A DNA stretch of 64,000 nucleotides from Haloechinothrix halophila YIM 93223 (GTDB lineage: Bacteria > Actinomycetota > Actinomycetes > Mycobacteriales > Pseudonocardiaceae). The position numbers and the translations under genes were made by a program. Shown in pieces: positions 24,750 through 33,417 of the stretch (position 1 is its first letter; every line of letters begins with the position of its first letter). The notes below the pieces were generated by a model that saw only the letters and a program-made list of their open reading frames with translations, had not been told where the DNA came from and ran no database searches. Location: assembly GCF_000504245.1 (NCBI RefSeq), contig NZ_KI632509.1, forward strand, positions 4,987,502-5,051,501. The letters run 5' to 3'.

Positions 24750-26396
24750 ATGGAGCACACGCTCTCCCGCCGCGGATTCCTCACCGGGACGGCCGCGACC
24801 CTCACCATCACCGGCATCGGGCTCGGCTCGCGCCCGGCAGGAGCGTTCCCCTTGCTCGGTGGCCTCAGCCCAGCGAGCAGCGTCGACCCGTCCCAGCTGC
24901 CGTCGGCGGGAGGCTTCCAGCGCGAGGTCCACAAGATGGTGCGGCTGGGCCCCCGCCTGCCGGGCACCTTGGCTCACGACCGCTTCGTCGACCGGCTGGA
25001 CGCCGGGTTCCGCACCGCCGGCCTCTCAGTCACCCGCGACACCCACCACTTCGAGCGGTGGCTGGCCAAGGACTTCGCGCTGGAGGTTGTCGCCGGCAGC
25101 CGCGCCGGGGCCGTCGACGTCGCCTCCTACTACACGTACGCGGGCCAGACGCCCCCCGAAGGTGTCGTCGGCCCTCTGGCCTACCTCGGGCCGCTGCCGT
25201 CGCTGGGCATCACCGGCAACGGGACCGACATCCAGACCGTCGCCGAGTCGCTGAGCGACTTCACGGCGAATCTGCCGGACGCCGTCCGCGGACTCATCGC
25301 CGCCGTGCCGGGTGGTGTCGCCGACAAGATCGTCGTGATGGACGCGGTCGTGCCGCCGCTGCCGCTGGGAGCGATCTACCCGCTGCTGACCTACGCGCAC
25401 GACCCGGACGGCACGATGTCGCCCGCCCACGACTTCAAGCGGATGTTCACCACGCTGATCACCCTGCCCGTGCTGACCCCGTTCAAGGAGGCCGGCGCGG
25501 CGGGGGTGGTGTTCATCCTCGACGCCTCCCCGGAGAACGCCCGCGGCCAGTACACCCCGTTCATCCACGGCTACCAGGACCTTCCGGCACTGCTGGTGGA
25601 CCGGGTCGCCGGAGCGGGCCTGCGCACCGCGGCCGCGGACGCGTCGACCGCCCGGCTGACCCTGGTCGCGTCCCGCACTCCCGATGTGCCGTCCGACAGC
25701 CTGATGGCGGTGCTTCCCGGCAGCGGCCCGCGGAAGGACGAAGTCATGATCGTCCACACCCACACCGACGGCCAGAACGCCTTCGAGGAGAACGCGGGCA
25801 TCGCGCAGGTGGCCCTGGCGCGCTACTTCGCCCGCAAGAAGCTCGACCGCACCCTGGTGTTCAGCAGCGTGACCGGGCACTTCGCCGCCGAGCTCCCCGA
25901 GACCCACGGGTTCATACACGACCATCCCGAGATCATCGACCGTGCGGTGGCGAACCTGACCCTCGAGCACCTCGGCGCCACCGAGTGGCTGGACAACGCC
26001 CGCGGCTACTACCCCACCGGGCTCGAGGAGCCCGCGGAGATCTTCCACTCGCTCACCCCGATCACCGCCAGCGGGATCGAGTCACTCCAGGCGACCGACC
26101 TGCGACGCACGCTGCTGCTGCGCGCGATCGGCCCGTTCTTCTTCGGCGTCGGCGCCGGGCTGCACGCCCAGGGTATCCCCAGCCTGGCCTACATCAGCGC
26201 CCCGAACTACCTCCTCGCCCTGGACGGCAAGAACGGCCACCTCGACAAGTTCGACGCCGCCCGGATGCGGCAGGAGACCCTCTGGTCGGCCGACGTGCTG
26301 CACCGCCTCGACCAGGTCGACGCCGCGCTGCTCCGCGCCGGTGACGCCGCGCTCTACGAAACGCTCCCCCTGCCCGCGTTTCCCCCGGAAGGATGA
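24750..26396 (+). CDS. Tat-exported M28-like peptidase
   Basis: 548 aa with a twin-arginine signal (LSRRGFLTGTAAT, then a hydrophobic core ending RPAGA). A PA-like insert fills the middle. The metal-binding segment VHTHTDGQNAFEENAGI contains the H-x-D and E-E residues expected for M28 zinc aminopeptidases. It should act outside the cell on peptides or amides. Its stop overlaps ATG 26393 of the polyesterase-like fragment. Complete as far as I can see. Confidence 0.75.
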   Translation: MEHTLSRRGFLTGTAATLTITGIGLGSRPAGAFPLLGGLSPASSVDPSQLPSAGGFQREVHKMVRLGPRLPGTLAHDRFVDRLDAGFRTAGLSVTRDTHHFERWLAKDFALEVVAGSRAGAVDVASYYTYAGQTPPEGVVGPLAYLGPLPSLGITGNGTDIQTVAESLSDFTANLPDAVRGLIAAVPGGVADKIVVMDAVVPPLPLGAIYPLLTYAHDPDGTMSPAHDFKRMFTTLITLPVLTPFKEAGAAGVVFILDASPENARGQYTPFIHGYQDLPALLVDRVAGAGLRTAAADASTARLTLVASRTPDVPSDSLMAVLPGSGPRKDEVMIVHTHTDGQNAFEENAGIAQVALARYFARKKLDRTLVFSSVTGHFAAELPETHGFIHDHPEIIDRAVANLTLEHLGATEWLDNARGYYPTGLEEPAEIFHSLTPITASGIESLQATDLRRTLLLRAIGPFFFGVGAGLHAQGIPSLAYISAPNYLLALDGKNGHLDKFDAARMRQETLWSADVLHRLDQVDAALLRAGDAALYETLPLPAFPPEG

Positions 26397-26884
26397 TGGT
26401 CGCCGAAGACCAGCACCCCGGCAGCGTGTTCCACGGCAAGATCGACGAGACCAAGGTCGGCGCTGCGGGACACTCCCAGGGCGGCGGTGCGATCGCCGCG
26501 GGCGCCGACCCGATCGTCGACGCCACGATTCCGATCCAGCCCGGCCCACAGGGCACAGTGTCCGACCTCAAGGGACCGGCGTTCTTCGTCGCCGGCCAGT
26601 TCGACTGGATCGTGCCGTCGTTCTACGTCCAGTTGCGCTACTCCGAGGCCGGCCATGTGCCCGCAGTGTTCGGCGAACTGCGCGGTTCGGACCACTTCTT
26701 CCCCGGCGACACCCGGATCCGGCTGGCTGGAGCCGTCACCGCGTGGTTCCGCTTCCACCTGGCCGGCGACGAGAACGCGCGCGGCATCTTCTTCGGGCCG
26801 ACCGCGAGCTGCGGCATCTGCACCGACACCCAGGCGTGGTCGAAAGTCGCCCGCAACGCCAAGGCACAAGCCATCCCCGGCTGA
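26393..26884 (+). pseudogene. Polyesterase/cutinase-like hydrolase, N-terminally truncated
   Basis: 163 aa that start inside the usual family sequence. GHSQGGGAI (catalytic Ser), the Asp strand FFVAGQFDWIVPS and GSDHFFPG (catalytic His) are all present, with the cysteine-bearing end CGICTDTQAWS. Relatives of about 260-300 aa have a signal peptide and about 100 more residues, including the oxyanion-forming region, before this point. Here that part is replaced by the end of the M28 gene. Secretion and activity are therefore unlikely, unless translation is coupled. Confidence 0.65.
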
Positions 26885-26903
26885 ATCCACGCCCCCACGG
26901 CTC

Positions 26904-26950
26904 AGCCGCCCGTCACCATGAGGAGAGGTGACGGGCGGCTGTCTCTTTTC
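26904..26950 (+). terminator. Rho-independent terminator after the polyesterase fragment
   Basis: Perfect 14-bp stem AGCCGCCCGTCACC/GGTGACGGGCGGCT (26904-26917 and 26927-26940) with a 9-base loop, followed by GTCTCTTTTC. It closes the SBF-PucR-M28 direction of transcription. Confidence 0.85.
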
Positions 26951-27084
26951 CGGCTGGAATCACGATGCGGGTTGATCTTTGATTCGTCACAACACCGCCG
27001 AGATTATTTCGTTCAGGTCACCACAAACGATCTCGTGATCCTTCGTTGAACCAGGCGTACCCGTAATCTCCAGTTGGGATCGGA

Positions 27085-28281
27085 ATGACGAAAAAGCGAT
27101 TCTCAGTGCTCCGTAGCACCTGCGTGCTACTCACTGCCGCGCTCGCCGGCGGCCTGACGGTCAGCGGCGCCGCGCACGCGGCTCCGGCCGCCATCTCGTT
27201 CGCACCCGCGACGTTCCACGCCACCGGCGAGGACGGCTCGGCCAGCCTCGACAACAACGGCACAGAGTCGGCCGATTTCGATCGCGACGGTCACATCGAC
27301 GTCGCGCTCGTCGCGCCATGGCAGGACAACAAGATCGTGGTGATGTACGGCGACGGCACCGGCGACTTCAGCAGCCCACAGACCATCACGATCGGAGACT
27401 CCAACAACAACGTCTACGTGGGTGACTTCGACGAGGACGGCTGGACCGACATCGTGGTCACCTCGGAGTCCCTGGTGTCCGTGCTGCTCAACGACGGCGG
27501 CCGCGAGTTCCACGCCGGTGATACCTACGACCTGCAGCAGTCGCCGTTCCAGCAGGCAGGCGACACCCTCGACTCCGACGGCGACGGCACGCTCGACCTC
27601 GCCCTCAATACCCCGGATGGGATCAAGGTGCTCTTCGGCAACGGCGACGGCACCTTCGCCATGGGGCCGCTGACGACGCCGCCCGGCAGTTCGTCTGGTG
27701 GCATCGTGTCGGTGGACGCGGCCGACCTCAACAACGACGGCATCGTCGACCTGGTCGCCGGGGACGCGGGCAGCCAGCTGGTGTTCGCGCTCCTCGGCGA
27801 CGGGACCGGGAGCTTTGCCACGTCCTCGACGAAGTTGGTCCCGTTCGAGCCGACCACAGTGCGCGCGGGAGACCTGACCCGCAGCGGATGGGACTCGGTG
27901 GTCGCACTGCCGGAGTCCAGCCCACCCGGCGCGACCGCTGCGGTGCTGCTCAACGACGGCGCCGGCAATCTCGACTCGCCGACCTACTACGACGCGGGGG
28001 TGGCGAACCCGGTGGGAGCGCTTGGCGACTTCAACGGCGACGGCGACCCCGACATCCTGTCGGTGAACACGGTCAGCGGTGACCTGGTCGTACTCGCAGG
28101 CGTCGGCGACGGCACATTCGTGGAGGCCGGGAAGTTCGCCAGCTCCAGCGGCGCACAGACCCCCACCATCGCGGACTTCGACGGCGACGACCGCGCGGAC
28201 ATCGCGGTGCCCGCGGACTGCCCCGACTCCTTCAACTTAGAGGACGAGATCTGCCTGGCGTCACTGCTGAACCAGTCGTGA
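27085..28281 (+). CDS. Secreted FG-GAP/VCBS repeat protein
   Basis: 398 aa with a Sec signal (MTKKRFSVLRSTCVLL, hydrophobic to AHAAPA). The mature protein repeats D-x-D-G-D/H-x-D motifs (FDRDGHIDVAL, FDEDGWTDIVV, LNNDGIVDLVA, FNGDGDPDIL, FDGDDRADIAV), giving an FG-GAP beta-propeller of about seven blades that binds calcium. No enzyme domain or anchor is seen. It probably works as a secreted binding or scaffold protein. Flanked by terminators on both sides. Confidence 0.85.
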   Translation: MTKKRFSVLRSTCVLLTAALAGGLTVSGAAHAAPAAISFAPATFHATGEDGSASLDNNGTESADFDRDGHIDVALVAPWQDNKIVVMYGDGTGDFSSPQTITIGDSNNNVYVGDFDEDGWTDIVVTSESLVSVLLNDGGREFHAGDTYDLQQSPFQQAGDTLDSDGDGTLDLALNTPDGIKVLFGNGDGTFAMGPLTTPPGSSSGGIVSVDAADLNNDGIVDLVAGDAGSQLVFALLGDGTGSFATSSTKLVPFEPTTVRAGDLTRSGWDSVVALPESSPPGATAAVLLNDGAGNLDSPTYYDAGVANPVGALGDFNGDGDPDILSVNTVSGDLVVLAGVGDGTFVEAGKFASSSGAQTPTIADFDGDDRADIAVPADCPDSFNLEDEICLASLLNQS

Positions 28282-28286
28282 TCGCG

Positions 28287-28324
28287 CGAAAGGCGCCGGC
28301 CGCACCAGGGGCCGGCGCCTTTCG
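28287..28324. terminator. Bidirectional terminator between two converging genes
   Basis: A 15-bp perfect stem (CGAAAGGCGCCGGCC at 28287-28301 with GGCCGGCGCCTTTCG at 28310-28324). It lies between the FG-GAP gene stop and the minus-strand esterase stop, so it can serve both. Confidence 0.85.
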
Positions 28325-28337
28325 CCGTGTGCCGGAC

Positions 28338-29291
28338 TCAGCCGCAGCCGACGCCGGGGCCGCCGCGCTTGTGGTCGAGCAGGAAGTCCAGCATCAGCCG
28401 CTGGAGATTGAGCCCCTCGTCCTCCGAGAGCAGGAAGCCGTTGACCAGGTGCTCGTGCGGCGAGGTCAGGAAGTGGCCCAGCTCGCAGGCTTCGTCGGCG
28501 GTGGTGTAATGCTCGACGGTCAGCGGCAGCGGGCCCAGGTCGGTATCCACCACGACCGGCTCGGCGCTGGACGGAAGCCGCGAAACCGAGCCGTTGTCCT
28601 CGCCGTCGTCGGCGAAGTCGTCGGTTCCCAGCCACTGCAGCATGTTCGCCCGGCCGATCGGGTAAATGCTGATCTCGTCCGTGGCCCCCTGCAGGATCCA
28701 CGCGGGCATCGGGCGAGCCCGCTCACCCATCTCGACAAAGGCGGCCTCACCTGAGGGGTCGAAGGCGTAGGGCGCCCCCGCCGACGGCGCGATCGCGGCG
28801 TACACGTCCGGGTAGGCCGCGCCCATCACCGTCGACATCGCCCCGCCCGCGGAGTACCCGCCGACGTACACGCTATCGGGGTCGACCGAGAGCTCGTCGA
28901 TCAGCGACGTCGTGATCCCACCGATGATCGACGCCTCGCCCTGATCGCGGTGCTGGTGAGCGTCCTCGAACCAGTTCCAGCACTGGCTGGCGTTGGCGTC
29001 CTCGGATTGCACCGGGTAGGCGAGCGTGAAGCCCTCCTCCTCGGCGACCAGCGCCAGCGCGTGGCCCGCCTCCATGGTCAGCGGGCCGCCGCAGCCATGC
29101 AGCCAGACCATCAGCGGGTTGTCGTTGGCGCCCGAGTTCGGGACGTAGAGGAAGTAGGTGCGGGTGCCGGCATCGTTGGTGTAGGTCCGCTCGACCATCT
29201 CCCCCGGCGGCGCGGACTGCGCGGCGACGGACGTGCCGGCCGGTATCAGCGCGACCGCGAGTAGGGCAGCGAGGAACAGGCGACGAATCAT
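28338..29291 (-). CDS. Secreted PHB depolymerase/feruloyl-esterase family hydrolase
   Basis: About 317 aa from ATG 29291, chosen because GGAGTG lies before it and a signal peptide (MIRRLFLAALLAVALIPAG) follows. Motifs: WLHGCGG (oxyanion), VYVGGYSAGGAMS (lipase box with catalytic Ser) and a His near the C-terminal HLVNGF. This is the PHB-depolymerase-type esterase fold for extracellular ester polymers. The region 29292-29605 upstream shows no gene; it holds the two divergent promoters. Confidence 0.85.
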   Translation of the reverse strand: MIRRLFLAALLAVALIPAGTSVAAQSAPPGEMVERTYTNDAGTRTYFLYVPNSGANDNPLMVWLHGCGGPLTMEAGHALALVAEEEGFTLAYPVQSEDANASQCWNWFEDAHQHRDQGEASIIGGITTSLIDELSVDPDSVYVGGYSAGGAMSTVMGAAYPDVYAAIAPSAGAPYAFDPSGEAAFVEMGERARPMPAWILQGATDEISIYPIGRANMLQWLGTDDFADDGEDNGSVSRLPSSAEPVVVDTDLGPLPLTVEHYTTADEACELGHFLTSPHEHLVNGFLLSEDEGLNLQRLMLDFLLDHKRGGPGVGCG

Positions 29292-29605
29292 GGTTTCACT
29301 CCTCTGTTCCGTGCCGGTCCTCGGCACGCTTTACGGCGTCGGTCAGGCCGGCGTTGCGGATCACGACCGCGTCCCAGACCCGCCCGCCCGGCGACGCTAC
29401 GCCTTGCGTGATCGGTTTCACAACACGAACTGCTCGGCACACGTCACGAACCGTTGTGAAATATCTCAGCGAATTACCAGAATTCTTGAGAAAGCTCCCA
29501 AGCTGTTGTTCACCATACTGTTCGGTGTTGTCCATGCTGGTTTCCCGGAGCCTTTTGTGCGAATGTTTGGTGACAACCTCAACGAGTGAGGAAGCCGAGT
29601 TTTCG

Positions 29606-30448
29606 ATGACGAAGGCAATGCCGCCGCAGGCGTTTCATACCCGAAGCCGGATGATCGACGTTGACGGACAGCGGCTGCGGGTGGCGATCCGGGCAGGCGC
29701 GGACGACCGGCCGCCGCTGGTGCTGATGAACGGCATCGGCGCACCTTTGGAGGTTTTGCAACCCTTCGTCGATGAGCTGGATCCCGCCTGGGAGGTCATC
29801 CGGTTCGACGTCCCGGGCATCGGCGGCTCGCCGTTGCCACCACGGCCGTATCGCTTCCCGTCGCTGTCCCGGATGGTCGGGCAGATGCTGGACGGGCTCG
29901 GCCACGACACCGTCGACGTCCTCGGCATCTCCTGGGGTGGCGGCCTCGCGCAGCAGTTCGCGTGCACCGAGCGCCGCCGCTGCCGCCGGGTGGTGCTGGT
30001 CGGCACGGGGGCGGGGATGGCGATGGTGCCCGCGCGCCCCCGGATCCTGCTGCGGATGGCCACGCCACGGCGCTACCGCGATCCCGAGTACCTCCAGCGG
30101 GTCGCCGGCGAGCTGTACGGCGGCAGCATGCGCACCGACGGCGAGCGGACGGTCGAGTTGATGCACACCGCGATGCGGGGCGGCCAGCTCCGCGGCTACG
30201 CGTTGCAGCTGGCCTGCGGCGCCGGCTGGACCAGCGCACCGTTCCTGCCGCTGCTGCGGCAGCCGACGCTGGTGCTGGCCGGTGACGACGACCCGATCAT
30301 CCCGGTGGTCAACGGCCGGTTCCTCGCCGCCCTGATCCCGAAGTCGCGGCTGCACATCTACCCCGGCGGGCACGTCGACCTCGCGGCGAAGCCGGACCTG
30401 CTGACCCCGCTCATCGAGGACTTCCTCAGCGAGGACGGCCATGCCTGA
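29606..30448 (+). CDS. phaZ: Intracellular PHA depolymerase (alpha/beta hydrolase)
   Basis: About 280 aa from ATG 29606. Catalytic residues: S109 in the box GISWGG, Asp in LAGDDDPIIP and His in YPGGHVDL. The arrangement matches the poly(3-hydroxyalkanoate) depolymerase family that mobilises stored medium-chain PHA. No signal peptide, in keeping with a granule-located enzyme. It is near phaC (33414), the ligase (31924) and a PucR regulator, which supports a PHA turnover cluster. Confidence 0.75.
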   Translation: MTKAMPPQAFHTRSRMIDVDGQRLRVAIRAGADDRPPLVLMNGIGAPLEVLQPFVDELDPAWEVIRFDVPGIGGSPLPPRPYRFPSLSRMVGQMLDGLGHDTVDVLGISWGGGLAQQFACTERRRCRRVVLVGTGAGMAMVPARPRILLRMATPRRYRDPEYLQRVAGELYGGSMRTDGERTVELMHTAMRGGQLRGYALQLACGAGWTSAPFLPLLRQPTLVLAGDDDPIIPVVNGRFLAALIPKSRLHIYPGGHVDLAAKPDLLTPLIEDFLSEDGHA

Positions 30449-30451
30449 CGG

Positions 30452-30570
30452 GCCATCCGCGACCGGATGATGCGAGTGGCGGGCATACCCGACTTCGACA
30501 CCGAGGTGGCCGCCGTCGCGCGCGCGTTGCGTCCTGGCACCGGTGAGGTGGTGTTGGATCTGGCTTGCGG
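30452..30570 (+). pseudogene. Methyltransferase N-terminal remnant
   Basis: Just after phaZ the frame encodes DRMMRVAGIPDFDTEVAAV, then ARALRPGTGEVVLDLACG, the start of a class I methyltransferase with motif I cut at its first glycine. It then runs into unrelated sequence belonging to the PucR gene end. No complete gene exists. Confidence 0.45.
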
Positions 30571-30582
30571 ACTGCGGGCTGT

Positions 30583-31779
30583 TCAGCGCCTTCCTCCGGG
30601 CCCGATTCGGTGCGCTTGCATCGCGAGATAGATCTCGGCGGCCTCTGCGGGCTGCGCCAGATTGCGGCCGGTGAGCTCGGTGAACCGGTTGAGCCGGTAC
30701 CGAACGGTGTTGCGGTGGCAGTGCAGTCGCTCGCCCGCCGCGGAAGGCTCACCTTTGGCGGCGAACCAGGCATCCACGGTGCCCAGCAGCACCTCACGGT
30801 CTCGGCCCGGCAGCTGCAGAACCGCTCCGAGCACCGCCTGAACCAGTTCGGCAGCGGCGTCGGGCGCGCTGGCCAGCAGGATCGGGATCGACGCCTGGTC
30901 GTAGCGGATCACCTCGCAGCTGCCCTCGGGCGCGGCGGCGACGGCAAGCCGCGCCTGCCGGGCGGCCTGGTGCGTACCGTCCAGGCTCGAATACGCGGCA
31001 CTCACGCCAACCGGCGCGGTGGTGTGCGTCCGCAGGTAGGAACACAGGTCGTCGAGCGGCACGCGCTCGGTCAGCGACACCACGCCGACGTGAGCGTCGC
31101 GCTCGACACGCCACGCCGACCGCACGCCCCGCCACGCCAGCGCACCCTCGACCCCGGGAACGGCCTCCTCGGCCGGGCTCGCCGCGGCGCACACGACGGT
31201 GAACGTCCCATGGTGTGGCAGCCGCAGCATCGCGGCACAATCGAACAGCCGCGCCCCCTCGAGCAGGTCCCCCGCGAGGAGCGCATCAAGGGCGGCGTCC
31301 CGTGCCCGCGCGTCACGACGCATCTGCTCGGTGACCGCATCCTGGTACGCGGCGGTCAGCGCCTGCGAGTAGTCATCGACCAGACCCCAGACGTCGGTGG
31401 CCAACTCGAGCAGCGCCTGCGCGGCATCCGGGTCCTGCCCGGCGACCTCGATGAGCTTCCCCCACACGTAGCCGGTCCCGATCCGGTACGCGCGCAGCAC
31501 CGCGGCCAGCGGCATCCGCTGCTCGGCGCGTTTCCTGCCGGTCTCCCCCGGCGCCGCGAGTCCGGGCCCCTTGACGCCGGCGAGTTGGCTGAGGATCGCG
31601 ACCATGTTGTGCCGGTTGGTGGCGCGCAGGTCGGCGCGGCTGACCAGGTCACCGTCGCCGTAGGCCGGCTCCTCCTTCTCGATCAGCACGGACACCCCGT
31701 CGGCCAGCTCGTCAACACGGCCGAGCAGCGCCCGCGCAGCGGACACGACGAGGGGATGGGGGTTCAACGCCGAGCGCAC
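30583..31779 (-). CDS. PucR-type transcriptional regulator
   Basis: About 398 aa from GTG 31779; longer frames to 32112 overlap the ligase start. The N-terminal half is a helical sensory domain, and the C-terminus has the PucR HTH (LLGTVDAWFAAKGEPSAAGE, HCHRNTVRYRLNRFTELTGR). It is divergent from the acyl-CoA ligase/phaC operon, the likely target, with about 145 bases between starts. Confidence 0.85.
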   Translation of the reverse strand: MRSALNPHPLVVSAARALLGRVDELADGVSVLIEKEEPAYGDGDLVSRADLRATNRHNMVAILSQLAGVKGPGLAAPGETGRKRAEQRMPLAAVLRAYRIGTGYVWGKLIEVAGQDPDAAQALLELATDVWGLVDDYSQALTAAYQDAVTEQMRRDARARDAALDALLAGDLLEGARLFDCAAMLRLPHHGTFTVVCAAASPAEEAVPGVEGALAWRGVRSAWRVERDAHVGVVSLTERVPLDDLCSYLRTHTTAPVGVSAAYSSLDGTHQAARQARLAVAAAPEGSCEVIRYDQASIPILLASAPDAAAELVQAVLGAVLQLPGRDREVLLGTVDAWFAAKGEPSAAGERLHCHRNTVRYRLNRFTELTGRNLAQPAEAAEIYLAMQAHRIGPGGRR

Positions 31780-31923
31780 CCATCCAGGGTAAGTCCGGAA
31801 CCTTGATTGTGCACCAGCACAACGCGCGCCGTGACCGACCTGTTCCCGCGTCCATTGCTCCAAACAGCCCATCAGCGGAAGGTTTTCCCCAGGAGCCAAC
31901 CACCCGGAAATCGGAGAGCCGCC

Positions 31924-33417
31924 ATGAACATCACGGACAATCTTGTGCAGACCGCCAAAAGCCACGGCGACCGGGTTGCTCTGAAACTGGACGACATCGA
32001 ACTGACCTACGCACTGCTCGAGGCGTCGACCCGCAAGGTCGCCGGGCTGCTGCGCGAGCACGGCGTCGAGCCGGGCGACCGGGTCGGGGTCATGCTCCCG
32101 AACGTGCCGCACTTCGCCGCGCTTTTCTACGGGATCTTGCGGGCAGGCGCCGTGGTCGTTCCGATGAACCCGCTGCTGAAGGAACGCGAGGTCGCTTACT
32201 ACCTCGGCAACTCCGGCGCGAAGGTGCTCTTCGTGTGGGAACTGTTCGCCGCCGAGGCCGAGCCGGGAGCGCGGATCGCCGGCGCGGAGACGATCGTCGT
32301 GGACCCCGTCGAGTTCATGGCTAAGGTGATGGCGGCACAGTCGGTGGACGAGGTCGTGGAGCGCGCGGACGACGACACTGCGGTGATCCTCTACACATCA
32401 GGCACCACCGGCCAGCCCAAGGGCGCCGAGCTCACCCACGCCAACCTGGACCGCAACATCGAGATCTGCGTCGACGACATCCAGCACCTGACCGAGAACG
32501 ACGTGATGTTCGGAGGGCTGCCGCTGTTCCACGTGTTCGGCCAGACGTGCGGGCTCAACGCCTGCGTGAAGGTCGGCGCATGCCTGACCCTGCTGCCCAA
32601 GTTCGACCCGGCGAAGGCCCTAGAAGTGCTGCAGCGGGACAAGGTGACCGTGTTCGGTGGCGTGCCCACCATGTACGTGGCGCTGGTCAACCACCCCGAA
32701 CGCGACTCCTACGACCTGTCGTCGCTGCGGCTGTGCGTCTCCGGTGGGGCCGCGATGCCGGTCGAGGTGATGAACGCGTTCGAGGCAGCTTTCGGCTGTG
32801 TCGTCCTGGAGGGCTACGGGCTGTCCGAGACGTCACCGGTGGCGTCGTTCAACTTCCCGGACAACCGCCGCGCGGGCTCGATCGGCACCCCGGTGAACGG
32901 TGTCGAGTTCACGATCGTCGACGGCGACGGCAACGAGGTCGCAGACGGTGAGGTCGGCGAGATCGCCATCAAGGGCCACAACATCATGAAAGGCTACTGG
33001 GCCAAGCCGGAGGAGACCGCGAAGGCCATCGCGGACGGCTGGTTCCACACCGGCGACATGGGCCGCAAGGACGCCGAGGGCTTCTACTTCATCGTGGACC
33101 GCAAGAAGGAGATGATCATCCGCGGCGGCTACAACGTCTACCCGCGCGAGATCGAGGAGGTCCTGTACGAGCACCCGGCGGTCGGCGAGGCCGCGGTGAT
33201 CGGCGTGCCGCACGACGAGCTCGGCGAGGAGATCGCCGCCGTCGTGGCCGTCAAACCCGGCGCCGAGACCAGCGCCGAAGAACTTCGTGAGTACGTCAAA
33301 GCCAAGGTCGCAGCCTACAAGTACCCGCGAATGGTCCGACTGGTCGATGAACTGCCGAAGGGACCGACCGGGAAGATACTCAAGCGCGAGATCAAGCTGA
33401 CGGGAGCACCGGCATGA
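31924..33417 (+). CDS. Acyl-CoA ligase (AMP-binding)
   Basis: 497 aa from ATG 31924 with GGAGAG upstream. Motifs: the P-loop YTSGTTGQPKG, GYGLSETSP, the core TGDMGRKD and the C-terminal lysine region TGKILKRE. It activates a carboxylic acid to its CoA thioester through an acyl-AMP. The stop overlaps phaC (ATGA), so the pair probably feeds CoA-activated hydroxy-acids or precursors to the polymerase. Confidence 0.92.
   Translation: MNITDNLVQTAKSHGDRVALKLDDIELTYALLEASTRKVAGLLREHGVEPGDRVGVMLPNVPHFAALFYGILRAGAVVVPMNPLLKEREVAYYLGNSGAKVLFVWELFAAEAEPGARIAGAETIVVDPVEFMAKVMAAQSVDEVVERADDDTAVILYTSGTTGQPKGAELTHANLDRNIEICVDDIQHLTENDVMFGGLPLFHVFGQTCGLNACVKVGACLTLLPKFDPAKALEVLQRDKVTVFGGVPTMYVALVNHPERDSYDLSSLRLCVSGGAAMPVEVMNAFEAAFGCVVLEGYGLSETSPVASFNFPDNRRAGSIGTPVNGVEFTIVDGDGNEVADGEVGEIAIKGHNIMKGYWAKPEETAKAIADGWFHTGDMGRKDAEGFYFIVDRKKEMIIRGGYNVYPREIEEVLYEHPAVGEAAVIGVPHDELGEEIAAVVAVKPGAETSAEELREYVKAKVAAYKYPRMVRLVDELPKGPTGKILKREIKLTGAPA

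Noticed and set aside
25026-26048. 340-aa minus-strand frame inside the M28-like gene
   Set aside because: Low-complexity Gly/Arg/Val composition with no motif, opposite a Tat-signal peptidase gene.
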